Of a DNA stretch of 64,000 nt, positions 11,001 to 19,002 are shown piece by piece. Every line of letters starts with the position of its first letter. The first letter of the stretch is position 1. The notes under the pieces are model-generated. The model ran no database searches, was not told where the DNA came from, and worked only from the letters and a program-made list of their open reading frames with translations. The stretch lies in the NCBI GenBank assembly GCA_021847105.1, contig JAJZUT010000007.1, forward strand, positions 62,001-126,000. Reading direction: 5' to 3'. The position numbers were made by a program, and so were the translations under genes. The stretch comes from Pseudomonadota bacterium (lineage in GTDB: Bacteria > Pseudomonadota > Gammaproteobacteria > Steroidobacterales > Steroidobacteraceae).

Positions 11001-11195
11001 CGCGGTCACGGTAGCGCTCATCACGTCCGGGCTCGCTCCGGGCAGGAACGTCGATACCACGATGGTCGGATAGTCGACCTCGGGCAGCGTTGAGACCGGT
11101 AGCAGCAGATAGCCGATCGCCCCGAGGATGACGATCGCGACCATCAGCAGCGAGGTGGCGACCGGCCTCAGGATGTAAGGCCGGGACGGGTTCAT
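8070..11195 (-). CDS. mdtB: RND multidrug efflux permease, MdtB-type
   Basis: The second permease of the pump has 1041 residues, the usual MdtB length. It has RPVATSLLMVAIVILGAIGY at the N-terminus, LPEVDYPTIVV, APLERQFGQMSGLDQMSS and VNPADAPILTLALTS, all close to E. coli MdtB. The proton-relay residues are intact (VVDDAIVMIEN; GIVKKNAIMMID). It overlaps mdtA upstream and mdtC downstream by ATGA, so the three are translationally coupled. MdtB and MdtC are distinct paralogues here as in Enterobacteria, implying the same two-plus-one trimer. Confidence 0.95.
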   Translation of the reverse strand: MNPSRPYILRPVATSLLMVAIVILGAIGYLLLPVSTLPEVDYPTIVVSTFLPGASPDVMSATVTAPLERQFGQMSGLDQMSSKTSAGASQITLQFDLNLNLDVAEAEVQAAINAAQSLLPPSLPAPPIYAKVNPADAPILTLALTSRAMPITAVQNLADTRIAERISQVSGVGLVSLNGAPKQAVRIEANLNQLAAYGLNLDDLRTTIANANSDAPKGNFDGAAHAYTIDANDQIRSAAEYADIVVAYRNGAPVYLKNVARVVMGSENNQLASWMNTTPAVLINIQRQPGANVIQTVNNIRELLPKLRASLPANVSLRVVTDRTETIRASVRDVEFELTLAVALVVLVMFLFLRSIPATLIPSLSVPVSLIGTFAVMYLAGFSLDNLSLMALTIASGFVVDDAIVMIENISRHIEQGKGPLAAALDGAGEIAFTIVSLTISLIAVLIPLLFMREVVGRLFREFAITLAISILISAAVSLTLVPMLCAKLLRPHADTLAKQGRWAHRAEAWFNALIERYGRGLTWALERQRLVLWIAAGTLVLTVLLYVVIPKGFFPLQDTGLLQATTTAPPSISFKAMAARQQALARVLRRNPNVVSLTSYIGVGSNNLTVNSGQMLINLKPKDARAAGIITVMDQLRAAARAVPGIELSLQPVQDLTISSISGRARYQFILGAARRTILDPWVGKLLAALRRSPELAHVSTSYDEDGRTVQIDVDHATAARFGITDATIDNALYDAFGQRIISTIYTQSNDYRVILTADPALSETVHALNTFYIPSAGGGQVPLGSIAHIRVQNAPLMLDHLGQFPAAMFSFDTAPGASLGAAVSAIRAAERQVGLPVSISTTFQGEALAFESSLTSEVLLLLAAIATVYIVLGVLYESYIHPLTILSTLPSAGIGALLALMAAGESLDIISIIGIVLLIGIVKKNAIMMIDFALNAERTEGKSPREAIYEAALLRFRPILMTTVAALFAALPLILGTGTGSELRRPLGLSIAGGLLLSQLLTLFTTPVVYLFFDRLARRAKHWAGVPVRPSGPLPIDVP

Positions 11196-12472
11196 GCGTG
11201 TGACCCGCCCGGCTTGCCGATGCGCCGATGCCAGGCCGCCTTGCGCCGGCCGGCCGGCGGGTGCTCGCCCGGGATGCGCACGTGCGCGCCGTCGCGCAGC
11301 TGATCGGCGCCGTCGGTCACCACGGTTTCCCCGAGCTTCAGTCCCTTGAGGATCGCGATGTACGACCCGTCGCTCGGTCCGGTCTCGACGGTGCGCAGGC
11401 GCACCGTGTCATTGGGCTCGACCACGTACACGAAGTTGCTCGAGGGGCCGTTCTGCACCGCCGCGCCCGGCACCACCAGCTGGTTCTTCAGCGTGCGCAG
11501 CACCAGCTTGACGTTGACGAACTCGTTGGGGAAGAGCTCGAGGGACCGATTGTCAAACAGCGCGCGCATCTGCAGCGTGCCGGTGGTGGTGTTGATCTGG
11601 TTGTCGATGCTCTCGAGCCGCCCGGTGGCAATCTGGTGGAGCATGTCGCGGCTGTAGGCGACGACGGTGAGCGGACGGCCGGCGTGCGACTCTCGGAACA
11701 CCTCGGCCAGCTCGTTCTCGGGCACCGTGAACAGCACCGACATCGGCTGCATCTCGGTGACCGTGACGATGGGAGTGGTCTGGTCGGCTTGCACGAGGTT
11801 GCCGAGATCCACCTGGCGCAGCCCGACGAGCCCACTCACCGGCGTGGTGATGCGGCAGTAGGACAGATTGAGCCGAGCGGTCTCCACCGCCGCCTGATCG
11901 GCATCGACCATGGCGGTATCCTGGCGCACCGTGCCGAGCTGGTCCTCGTAGGTCTGCGTGGCGATCGAGTCCTGCGCGAGCAGGCGCTTGTAGCGCGCCA
12001 GATCGATGCGCGCGGTAGCGAGAGCGGCTTTGGCGGTCTCGAGCTGGCCGAGCGACTGATCGAGCGCCGCCTGGTAGGGGCGCGGATCGATCTGCGCGAG
12101 CAGCGCCCCGGCGTGCACCATCTCGCCCTCGCGGAAGGCGAGCTTCACGAGCGGTCCACTCACCTGCGGGCGCACGTTCACCGTGGCGAGCGGAGTCACG
12201 GTGCCCAGCGCCTCGATGACCACCGGCACGTCACGCGTCGCGGCTCGCGCCACCGCCACCGGCATCGGCCCGGCTCCCGCGAAGCGCTTGCGCTGCTGAT
12301 CGAGATGCCCGCGGTAGATCGCAAACGCGATCAGCAGGATGAACACGCCGAACCCCATCCAGGCGATGCGCCGGTGCCGGCGGACCGCGGCGAGTTGGGG
12401 GGCAGCGGATGCCAGATCGGGCTGGCCGTCCTGATGTGGTTCCATGGGGCATGAGACTATCATTTGCGACAC
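11192..12472 (-). CDS. mdtA: RND efflux periplasmic adaptor (membrane fusion protein), MdtA-type
   Basis: This is the periplasmic adaptor linking the permeases to the outer membrane factor. The 426-residue protein has a single membrane helix at residues 35-53 (WMGFGVFILLIAFAIY), a lipoyl half-motif after TVTPLATVNVRPQVSG, a coiled-coil hairpin at about 130-200, the second lipoyl half at YCRITTPVSGLVGLR and a beta-barrel domain. It is the first gene of the mdtABC-outer-membrane-factor operon. The start is uncertain: GTG at 12472 gives MSQMIV, while ATG at 12445 gives MEPHQDG; neither has a strong ribosome site. No two-component pair such as BaeSR is adjacent. Confidence 0.93.
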   Translation of the reverse strand: MSQMIVSCPMEPHQDGQPDLASAAPQLAAVRRHRRIAWMGFGVFILLIAFAIYRGHLDQQRKRFAGAGPMPVAVARAATRDVPVVIEALGTVTPLATVNVRPQVSGPLVKLAFREGEMVHAGALLAQIDPRPYQAALDQSLGQLETAKAALATARIDLARYKRLLAQDSIATQTYEDQLGTVRQDTAMVDADQAAVETARLNLSYCRITTPVSGLVGLRQVDLGNLVQADQTTPIVTVTEMQPMSVLFTVPENELAEVFRESHAGRPLTVVAYSRDMLHQIATGRLESIDNQINTTTGTLQMRALFDNRSLELFPNEFVNVKLVLRTLKNQLVVPGAAVQNGPSSNFVYVVEPNDTVRLRTVETGPSDGSYIAILKGLKLGETVVTDGADQLRDGAHVRIPGEHPPAGRRKAAWHRRIGKPGGSHA

Positions 12473-13055
12473 CGGTTCAGCGGGACCGCCGGGCGCCGGA
12501 AGCTCAAGATTTGTCAGGGACTTGTTGCTTCGTCACCTCACCCGGGAGCCGGCCTCACCCCATCGATGCCGGCGCACGGCTCGTCGCACACTCCTACTCC
12601 GCCTCCTCTGCGCGCGCGCGAGCACGTCGGGCGCACACCGGCCCGTGGTGCGCACGGGCGGTTCGCGCGACCGGACATTCAGACATCGTGCACACCTGCG
12701 GGCGCGCAATCTCGTCGGATCAAGCGCCGTTCACCGTCCCGCCCTGAGCGCCCATCGCGTCGTTCCTAACCACGCGATGAGCGGTCTTGACCTTGTGGAC
12801 CGTTGCGGTCGTGGGAACCGGCTGAAGGATACTGGGCGCGGTTGGCCACGGATGACCGCATCGCCGAATGCTGCCGGGCAATTTGCGTACGGGCCTTCGA
12901 AGCGTTGTGCAGCGCACCGCCAATCCGCTCGCGTCACTGCCGCAGACCGCGGCCGACGCGCTGACTCGAGCGCTCACCGTCCCCTACGGCACGAGCTCGA
13001 GCGCACGCGGACCGGTGCAACACTCCGGTCCGCGTGCCGCCTCCGGACGCGACCG
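12473..13055. other. Intergenic region upstream of mdtA
   Basis: About 580 bases lie between the mdtA start and the end of the SDR gene. It must hold the efflux operon promoter, but I cannot point to a convincing -35/-10 pair. Open frames here lack coding character. Confidence 0.35.
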
Positions 13056-13820
13056 TTAGAGGTTCATGCCGCCCGTGATTTGGATGCGCTCGCCGTTGAT
13101 CCAGCCGCTCTCCGGCGCGAGCAGGTGAGCGATCGCCCCACCGATGTCCTCCGGCAGACCGACGCGGCCGAGGGCCGTGACGGACGCGATGGCCTGTTGG
13201 ACGTGCGGATTATCGCGCACCACCCCGCCGCCGAAGTCCGTGGCGATTGCACCCGGGGCGACCGTATTGACGGCGATCCGCCGCGGACCGAGCTCCTTCG
13301 CCAGGTAGCGGGTCAACACCTCCACGGCCCCCTTCATGGCGGCATAGACGGCCTTGCCCGGATACGTGAACCGGGTGAGCCCGGAGGAGATGTTGATGAT
13401 GCGACCGCCGTCGGCGATGAACGGCAGCAACCGCTGCGTCAGAAACAGCACGCCCTTGAGATGAACATTCATCAGACGGTCGAACTGCGCTTCGGTGACC
13501 TCGGCCAGGCTCGCATCGTCGCCGAAGCCCGCGTTGTTGACGAGATAATCGAAGCGATCGGCGCCGAAGTGCTGCTGCAGCGCCTCGCGGAGCCGCGCGG
13601 CGAACGCCTCGAAACCGGCGATGTCCGTGGTGTCGAGCGGCAGCGCCGCGGCGCGGTGCCCGGCGGCCCGGATCTGCTCGAGCACGGCCTCTGCCTCAGC
13701 TCGGTTGCGGTGATAGGTGATGAGGATGTCCGCGCCGTGCTCGGCGAGCTTCAACGCCGTGCTGCGCCCGAGCCCGCGGCTGCCGCCGGTGATCAGTGCA
13801 ATGGGATTCGATGTGCTCAT
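13056..13820 (-). CDS. Short-chain dehydrogenase/reductase (SDR)
   Basis: This is a cytosolic NAD(P)-dependent oxidoreductase of the classical SDR family, 254 residues. It shows the cofactor loop TGGSRGLG (residues 11-18), NNAG (95-98), catalytic Ser146 in NISSG and the Tyr159-x3-Lys163 pair in YAAMK. The C-terminal GWINGERIQITGGM is the usual SDR ending. Tyr at residue 36 and Arg38 after the second strand suggest NADPH use. It is transcribed divergently from a LysR regulator, the classic arrangement for a regulator controlling a neighbouring reductase. The substrate cannot be told from sequence. Confidence 0.92.
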   Translation of the reverse strand: MSTSNPIALITGGSRGLGRSTALKLAEHGADILITYHRNRAEAEAVLEQIRAAGHRAAALPLDTTDIAGFEAFAARLREALQQHFGADRFDYLVNNAGFGDDASLAEVTEAQFDRLMNVHLKGVLFLTQRLLPFIADGGRIINISSGLTRFTYPGKAVYAAMKGAVEVLTRYLAKELGPRRIAVNTVAPGAIATDFGGGVVRDNPHVQQAIASVTALGRVGLPEDIGGAIAHLLAPESGWINGERIQITGGMNL

Positions 13821-13908
13821 GGGGGTGTCCTGCTGAGGTCGTGAAGAAATCGTCTGGACACTGTATTGACTCGACAGTCATGGATAAAGACCACAATATT
13901 GACTATAT

Positions 13909-13929
13909 TTGTCCAATCTTTTTGGACAA
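13909..13929. promoter_or_regulatory. Perfect inverted repeat in the SDR/LysR divergent promoter
   Basis: TTGTCCAA, five bases, TTGGACAA: an 8-5-8 dyad lying 16 bases before the LysR start and about 90 bases before the SDR start, in a locally AT-rich segment. A palindrome in the divergent region of a LysR gene is the expected place for its recognition site, although the usual LysR T-N11-A core is only loosely met. Confidence 0.55.
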
Positions 13930-13944
13930 TTACCGGATCTCCGG

Positions 13945-14847
13945 ATGAATCAGCTCGATGCCATGCGGATTTTCGTGCGCGTCGCCGAACAGGCGAGCTT
14001 CACGCGCGCCGCGGACACCCTGGGGCTGCGCAAGACCAGCGTTTCGCACGCGGTGCAGGCCCTCGAGAACGCCCTCGGTGCCCGCCTGCTGCACCGCACC
14101 ACCCGCCGTGTCCAGCTGACGCAGGACGGCCAGACCTACTACGAGCACGCACGCGAACTGCTCGGCGAGTTCGAGGAGCTCGCGAGCCTATTTCAACGCA
14201 GTGAACACGCGCTGCGCGGGCGGCTGCGCGTGGACATGCCGAGCGCCATGGCCCGCAAGCACGTCCTGCCGCATCTGCCGACGTTCCTCCAAGCGCACCC
14301 GCAACTGGAATTGGAACTGAGCAGTACCGACCGTTACGTCGATGTGGTCCGCGAGGGATTCGACTGCGTGGTGCGTGCCGGCACGCTCGGCGACAGCCGA
14401 CTGGTGGCCCGGCGGCTCGGCGCGTACCGGGTCGTCAACTGTGCGAGCCCCGCATACCTCGAGCGCCACGGCGTACCGCGCTCGCTGGAGGATCTCGCGC
14501 ACCATCAACTCATTCACTATGTCAGCACCCTCGGGGCGCGCAGTCCGGGCTTCGAATATCCGCACGGCACCGAGTACCGCTCGCAGCCCATGTCCGGGGT
14601 CCTCACCGTCAACAGCGCCGATGCATACGAGCATGCGTGCCTCGCTGGCCTCGGCATCATCCAGGCGCCCGCGCCGGGCGTGCTCGAATATCTGCGCACC
14701 GGCGCACTGGTGGAGATCCTGCCGCAGTACCGACCCGAGCCGATGCCGATCGCCATCGTGTACGCCCACCGGCGCAATCTGCCGCGGCGCGTTCAGGCGT
14801 TCATGGACTGGATCGCCGCGACGATGCAGCCGCATCTGGCCGCCTGA
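13945..14847 (+). CDS. LysR-family transcriptional regulator
   Basis: DNA-binding regulator of 300 residues, the normal LysR length. The winged helix-turn-helix is at residues 1-60: MNQLDAMRIFVRVAEQASF, then TRAADTLGLRKTSVSHAVQALE and LLHRTTRRVQLTQDG. The C-terminal two thirds is the periplasmic-binding-protein-like effector domain (about 90-295), of the CrgA/AaeR-like subgroup that often controls divergent SDR or quinone reductase genes. I chose ATG 13945 because the family start lies just before LDAMRIFVRV; an open frame extends to 13909. It probably regulates the SDR gene and itself through the adjacent palindrome. Confidence 0.93.
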   Translation: MNQLDAMRIFVRVAEQASFTRAADTLGLRKTSVSHAVQALENALGARLLHRTTRRVQLTQDGQTYYEHARELLGEFEELASLFQRSEHALRGRLRVDMPSAMARKHVLPHLPTFLQAHPQLELELSSTDRYVDVVREGFDCVVRAGTLGDSRLVARRLGAYRVVNCASPAYLERHGVPRSLEDLAHHQLIHYVSTLGARSPGFEYPHGTEYRSQPMSGVLTVNSADAYEHACLAGLGIIQAPAPGVLEYLRTGALVEILPQYRPEPMPIAIVYAHRRNLPRRVQAFMDWIAATMQPHLAA

Positions 14848-14939
14848 GCAACGCGTTACGCCGCGAACTCGCGGTGCACCAACTCACCGCGGCGCTACCG
14901 CTCGCTCGGGAGCACGAGAGCATCGACCTCAACGGCGTC

Positions 14940-15281
14940 GTGCGGCTCTTGTTCACCCTCGGTGATCTCACTTGGAGCCTGAACGGCGCCGCCATGCCAC
15001 TTGGCGTGCTCGACGAGTGGCCGTACATACTCTTGGCCACGAGCGCCTTGATCATCCCGTATCTGACGCGCGAGTCGGCAGCCGACACCCCGATGGCCGC
15101 CGGCGCTCTCCTCGTTGCCTTGGGCGTCGGCGGCATCATCGATGCGCTGTTCGGCTCGAGTCTGCAGGGCAGCCTACCCATCATCGGAGCCGGCTGGCTG
15201 CTCGTTCTCACCACATCCCTGTGGTCCGTGTATCGCCTCACCAAAGGCTGGGTTTGGCTGCGCGAGGGCGAGCGCCTCTGA
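14940..15281 (+). CDS. Putative small membrane protein
   Basis: Directly after the LysR gene, one frame encodes a plausible integral membrane protein of about 113 residues. Three hydrophobic segments are visible: YILLATSALIIPYL, GALLVALGVGGIIDALF and IIGAGWLLVLTTSLW, with a charged tail. The start is not clear: GTG 14940 is used here, GTG 14874 is possible, and neither has a good ribosome site. I do not recognise a family. The regular hydrophobic pattern argues for a real gene, but it could be a decayed remnant. Confidence 0.45.
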   Translation: MRLLFTLGDLTWSLNGAAMPLGVLDEWPYILLATSALIIPYLTRESAADTPMAAGALLVALGVGGIIDALFGSSLQGSLPIIGAGWLLVLTTSLWSVYRLTKGWVWLREGERL

Positions 15282-15305
15282 GCACCGCGGTCGCGCGGTC
15301 GGATC

Positions 15306-16286
15306 TCACCCGGATGAACCGTCCGCGTGCTGCGGCGGTCCCAGGGGCAACTCCTCGAGCCGCTGGATCTGCCGCAGCGCATCGTAGAGCAGCTGATAGC
15401 TCGCCAGCGGATTGGGGGTTTGCCCCGGCAGCTTGCGGATTTGGGCGGCCGCGACTCCCAGGCGGACCAGCACGTCTGGCATCGCCGCTTCCGGCACCGT
15501 CCTGATGTGCGCGCCCCGGTAGTTGCTGAGGACGGCGCGGATCGCGCCGGGCAAGTGCTGCTCATCGACCGAGCCATCCGGCATCCGGTAAGGCAGCTTC
15601 CAGCTCTTCGGCTGGGACGCATCCCCGACGTAAGCGAAGCACTCGGCGGGGCGCTTGTGCTTCGGGTGCAGGAGCACCGCCGGCACTTCGGAACTTGGCG
15701 CGGCGCCGCTCTCTGCCCCGCCGCGGCCGGCAATTGCCGCGCCCGGCGGCGCGCCGAGCGCGATAGCCGGACGGTAGATCCCATCGAGGCTGACCCACCA
15801 CGCGTCCACGGAGCATTCGGCCGCGTCGAGTTGCAACCGGGCTCGGTCCCTGAGTCCACCGTTGAGAAGGTCCGCCGCGTAGAACAACGTGCCGTCGCTC
15901 ACGGCGATACTCTGCACGCGTTGTTGTGAGGCGTAGCCGCGCGCCTGCGCCAGTGCGGCCGCCAATGAGTGCGGCTCCCATCTGAGCGCACCGGGCCGTT
16001 TGATCTCGATCAGCAACCGCTTGATGCCGCGGTTCGTGAGCACCAGATCCGCGTACTGCAGCTGATTGTTCAGATCACTTAGGGTCCAATCGAGTGCGAG
16101 GGTGAGAAAATCCTCAACAATGTTCTCCGCCACCTTCTCCGCAGCCTGACCATTGCGGGCCTGCTGCGTCAGGCGCAATTGGCGTTGTGCCTGAAAGCGC
16201 TGCCACGACTGCGGCAAGCGTGCGATGAACCGCCGGTACGTGGAGAGACTCTGGATCTGCGCTACGGTATCGGTCATGTTGGTCAA
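15306..16286 (-). CDS. Protein with type I restriction R-subunit-like nuclease domain
   Basis: The 326-residue protein carries a PD-(D/E)xK nuclease fold like the N-terminal domain of HsdR: helix with VAENIVEDFLTLALDWTL, then QYADLVLTNRGIKRLLIEIK, where Asp and the E-x-K pair form the catalytic core, then a helix ALAQARGYASQQRV with the Q-x3-Y of this fold. No helicase domain, methylase or specificity gene follows, so it is not a complete type I system. The C-terminal 150 residues (HPKHKRPAECFAYVGDAS onward) are of unknown function. It lies next to a second nuclease-type gene (NERD), suggesting a remnant or an uncharacterised DNA-processing or defence pair. Confidence 0.7.
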   Translation of the reverse strand: MTNMTDTVAQIQSLSTYRRFIARLPQSWQRFQAQRQLRLTQQARNGQAAEKVAENIVEDFLTLALDWTLSDLNNQLQYADLVLTNRGIKRLLIEIKRPGALRWEPHSLAAALAQARGYASQQRVQSIAVSDGTLFYAADLLNGGLRDRARLQLDAAECSVDAWWVSLDGIYRPAIALGAPPGAAIAGRGGAESGAAPSSEVPAVLLHPKHKRPAECFAYVGDASQPKSWKLPYRMPDGSVDEQHLPGAIRAVLSNYRGAHIRTVPEAAMPDVLVRLGVAAAQIRKLPGQTPNPLASYQLLYDALRQIQRLEELPLGPPQHADGSSG

Positions 16287-16438
16287 CTCTCGGATTGCGG
16301 CGCCGCTGGCATCCTGCCGGCCATGCTAGCTCGATCGCAGCACTCGCGAGCGACTGGTGTGTCGCGGACCCGCAGCGCAGCCGGTCCACCCAGCGCCTGG
16401 TGCGGGACTTGGGCGGCGAGCAGACCGCCCTGCTCAGA

Positions 16439-17188
16439 TCACGGAAATCGCTGCGTTTGCCGACAGCGAGGAAAGCCCGAGCACCCCCAGAACCGCCGGC
16501 TGGCGCCAGAACCCCGTCCGGCGCTCCGCAGGATCATCGCGCTGCCGCAGCGTGGACATTTGCGCTGCGCGTTCGGATCGGAGCGCGAGCGAACGTTACT
16601 CACGTGCTCGCGATCTGTCACGCGCGAAGGGGCGAGCCGCCTCGCCTCGATCCGGGCAAGGGTCTGTTCGACCTGCTGCACCGTGAGCACCGGGACCTTG
16701 AAGGACTTGACGTAGGTGATGTAGCTGCCGCCGTACAGCACGTTCGGGGGACGCGGCGACTTCAAACGCGCATCACCGGCCAGAACGACAAGCGAGTGGA
16801 TGGGTGCCTCAGGCCAATTCAGCACCGCCTGCAGAGCGCGTGTGTGCTTGAAATTCTGCCGCAACGGATTCTGAAACCGGTACGAGCGCCGCTCGAGCCG
16901 CTGTGTCCATTGCGCCTCATCGGGCCGACCAAAGATCCAGCCGCGCAGGTATTTTGTCTCGATGACGAATATGCCGTACTACGAGACGATGATGTGGTCA
17001 ATTTGGGTTGTGCCGTCCGCGGTGGGCAGCGTGACGTTGTGTAGACTGTGGTAAGTGGCCTTGGACAAGCGCAGCCCCGCCGCGACGGCCACCATGGCCT
17101 CACCGATGCGCCCCTTCGCTTCAGGGGTGCGCAGCAGCGCAGCGATCAGCACTGCGAGGGCGAGCGTCCACAGAGCGATGAGTTCCAT
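16439..17188 (-). pseudogene. NERD-domain nuclease with zinc-ribbon tail, interrupted by one in-frame amber codon
   Basis: From ATG 17188 (CAGGA 8-9 bases upstream) the frame encodes an N-terminal membrane helix (MELIALWTLALAVLIAALL) and the NERD start GRIGEAMVA to IDHIIVS. It then meets TAG at 16981-16979 (codon 70) and continues in the same frame with YGIFVIETKYLRGWIFG, the most conserved part of NERD including E-x-K. After QNFKHTRALQAVLN and LVVLAGDARLK it ends in a topoisomerase-type zinc ribbon (CPRCG ... CSGFPRC). Everything except the stop looks intact: no frameshift, and coding character continues for 180 codons. It is a recent nonsense mutation, a sequencing error or a suppressed amber codon. 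NERD proteins are predicted nucleases; many have this zinc-ribbon tail. Confidence 0.82.
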
Positions 17189-17385
17189 GACGCGGTCCTG
17201 GTTTCCTCGATGGTCTGGCTCGGCAAGCTCCCATGCACGGGCAGTGAGCAAACCACGACCATTTGTGAGACGCCGTGTGCCGGATCGCACTTAACGATGG
17301 ACCCCACGATCGTCGCTCGCAGCTCCGGTGCTGCGCCGGCGGCCCGGACCCGCGCAATGCGCGGGCCGGATCGCCGGCACGAGGA

Positions 17386-18069
17386 TTACTCCGCCAGCAC
17401 CGTGTGGCTGATCCACGGCAGCGGCCCGGGCGTCGGCTCGCCGCGCACAAACGCCAGCTGCGCCGACGGCAACGCCGCGTGAATCGAGTCGAGCGTGTCG
17501 GCAAACGCCTTGTCCATGAACTCCTGCGGCGAGCCGAACGTGTGATTCACCACGCTGCGTGCGATCAGCAGCGACAGATTGATTCCGCCGCTCTCGGTGA
17601 CCAGATCGCCGTAGATGTCGAGCTGATAGCCGCCCGGATACGGAAAGAGGCACATATCGAAGCTCTCGCGATCGTCGCCGGCAACGACCTTGTTGGCCTT
17701 CGCGGTCCATGCGGCGCCCGGACAGTTGGCGAGTTTGAAGCCGACTGAGCCGGCGGACGCGGCAAACGCTCCCATGGGCGATCCGGCGAACGGATCGACG
17801 AGCTTCATGTATCCGGGCTTGCGCGGAATGACCCCGGAGGTATTGATCGGATAGGCCTCCTGCATGCCATTGATGTCCTTGCCGATACCGTTCGCCGCGG
17901 CGTGCGCGATGACGCTGGCCGATGCTGCAGTCGTGATGTTGTAGACCCGAAAGTACTCGGTCTCCGTCGTCTTCGCGCTAAGCGCATTATTGACTGTCCC
18001 GCAGCCAGTAAGCGCCGCCGTGCCGAGCAGCGCCACTGCCGCAATCGCGCCCGTCTTGCTCATCTTCAT
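17386..18069 (-). CDS. Lipoprotein of unknown function
   Basis: A 227-residue product from ATG 18069, chosen because GGGAG lies 6-7 bases upstream and a clean lipoprotein signal follows (MKMSKTGAIAAVALLG, lipobox LTGC). The mature protein starts GTVNNALSAKTTETEYFRVY and contains YPGGYQLDIYGDLV in the middle; three further cysteines may form disulfides. I do not recognise the family. The upstream extension of the frame to 18198 is not supported. It is a single gene on the minus strand. Confidence 0.82.
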   Translation of the reverse strand: MKMSKTGAIAAVALLGTAALTGCGTVNNALSAKTTETEYFRVYNITTAASASVIAHAAANGIGKDINGMQEAYPINTSGVIPRKPGYMKLVDPFAGSPMGAFAASAGSVGFKLANCPGAAWTAKANKVVAGDDRESFDMCLFPYPGGYQLDIYGDLVTESGGINLSLLIARSVVNHTFGSPQEFMDKAFADTLDSIHAALPSAQLAFVRGEPTPGPLPWISHTVLAE

Positions 18070-19002
18070 GATGTCTCCCTTACTCGCTAATATGTTCACA
18101 CAGATCAATCGGTCGCCCGCGCTCGTCGATCGGCGGATTCTATCGGCCCGAGCCAACAATCCGGCCGAGACTCGATGCACATTTTGAAATGCTTGCACGC
18201 CGCCCCAATTCAGACATTTCGATTAGTTTGATATTTGTCAGCGGTCCGAGGTTGGACTGTGCGGCACCCGAACACAACATCTCGGCCAACGCGATGCACT
18301 CGCGTATGCCGCGCGGCGACGCCCTCCTCGCATCTCAGGGCTCGTCCGGAGTGCGGTGGACCGTCCCGCGCATCGCCCCCGCACCCCTGGAGTGGGTGTC
18401 GGAATGCCGAACCGTGGCGACCGATGGGAGTGGCCGGTCGGGTTCACGAACATGGGGTCATCCTGCGCAACGATCAGACACCGGTCCGCCGTGCATGCGG
18501 CAGATCTCACACCACCGCCGCTGCACTTCAAACTGATGACGAGGAGCGCAAGAGGAGCGCTCACCCCGCCCGGCGCGCGCAGCGCCTGGCGGATCGTCAT
18601 CGCCCCGTGCTTGGCGCAGGCTAACGGCTGAAACCGAGGGGTCGTGCCTGGCGCGAAGGCCCACCGCACCGCCGAAGCCCCCGACGTCCTCCTCCGCCGC
18701 CAGCCAGCGCGGGTGTCAGCGGCAGAGTGCTCGGGGATACCCTCGGGCAGCGGACTCGGGTGCGTCGCCGAACGCGCCGGTCACAGTCTTTCGGCCTCCG
18801 TCAGCTACCGCCGAGCAGGCGCTCACGTACGCAGTCTGCCCAGTGAGCGGTCGGCTGAACACCACCGTGTCTGTCGGCGGTGGTGGGTTCGCGAAGGCAC
18901 TGCATTCGGGAAGCCCACCACCAGCACGCTCGTTACGCTCTTGCGCGCGGCACCGAGCAGGCAGTGCGGGCGCAACACGCCCCCGGGGACCGGTCGGGCC
19001 AC
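18070..19002. other. Long region without a convincing gene
   Basis: About 930 bases between the lipoprotein start and the end of the first ClC gene. The part at 18070-18250 is relatively AT-rich and probably carries the lipoprotein promoter. Short open frames on both strands lack ribosome sites and recognisable protein character. It may be decayed coding sequence. Confidence 0.4.

Noticed and set aside
18238..18669. Minus-strand open frame in the gene-poor region before the ClC genes
   Set aside because: The composition is irregular, with no ribosome site and no recognisable motif or membrane pattern.
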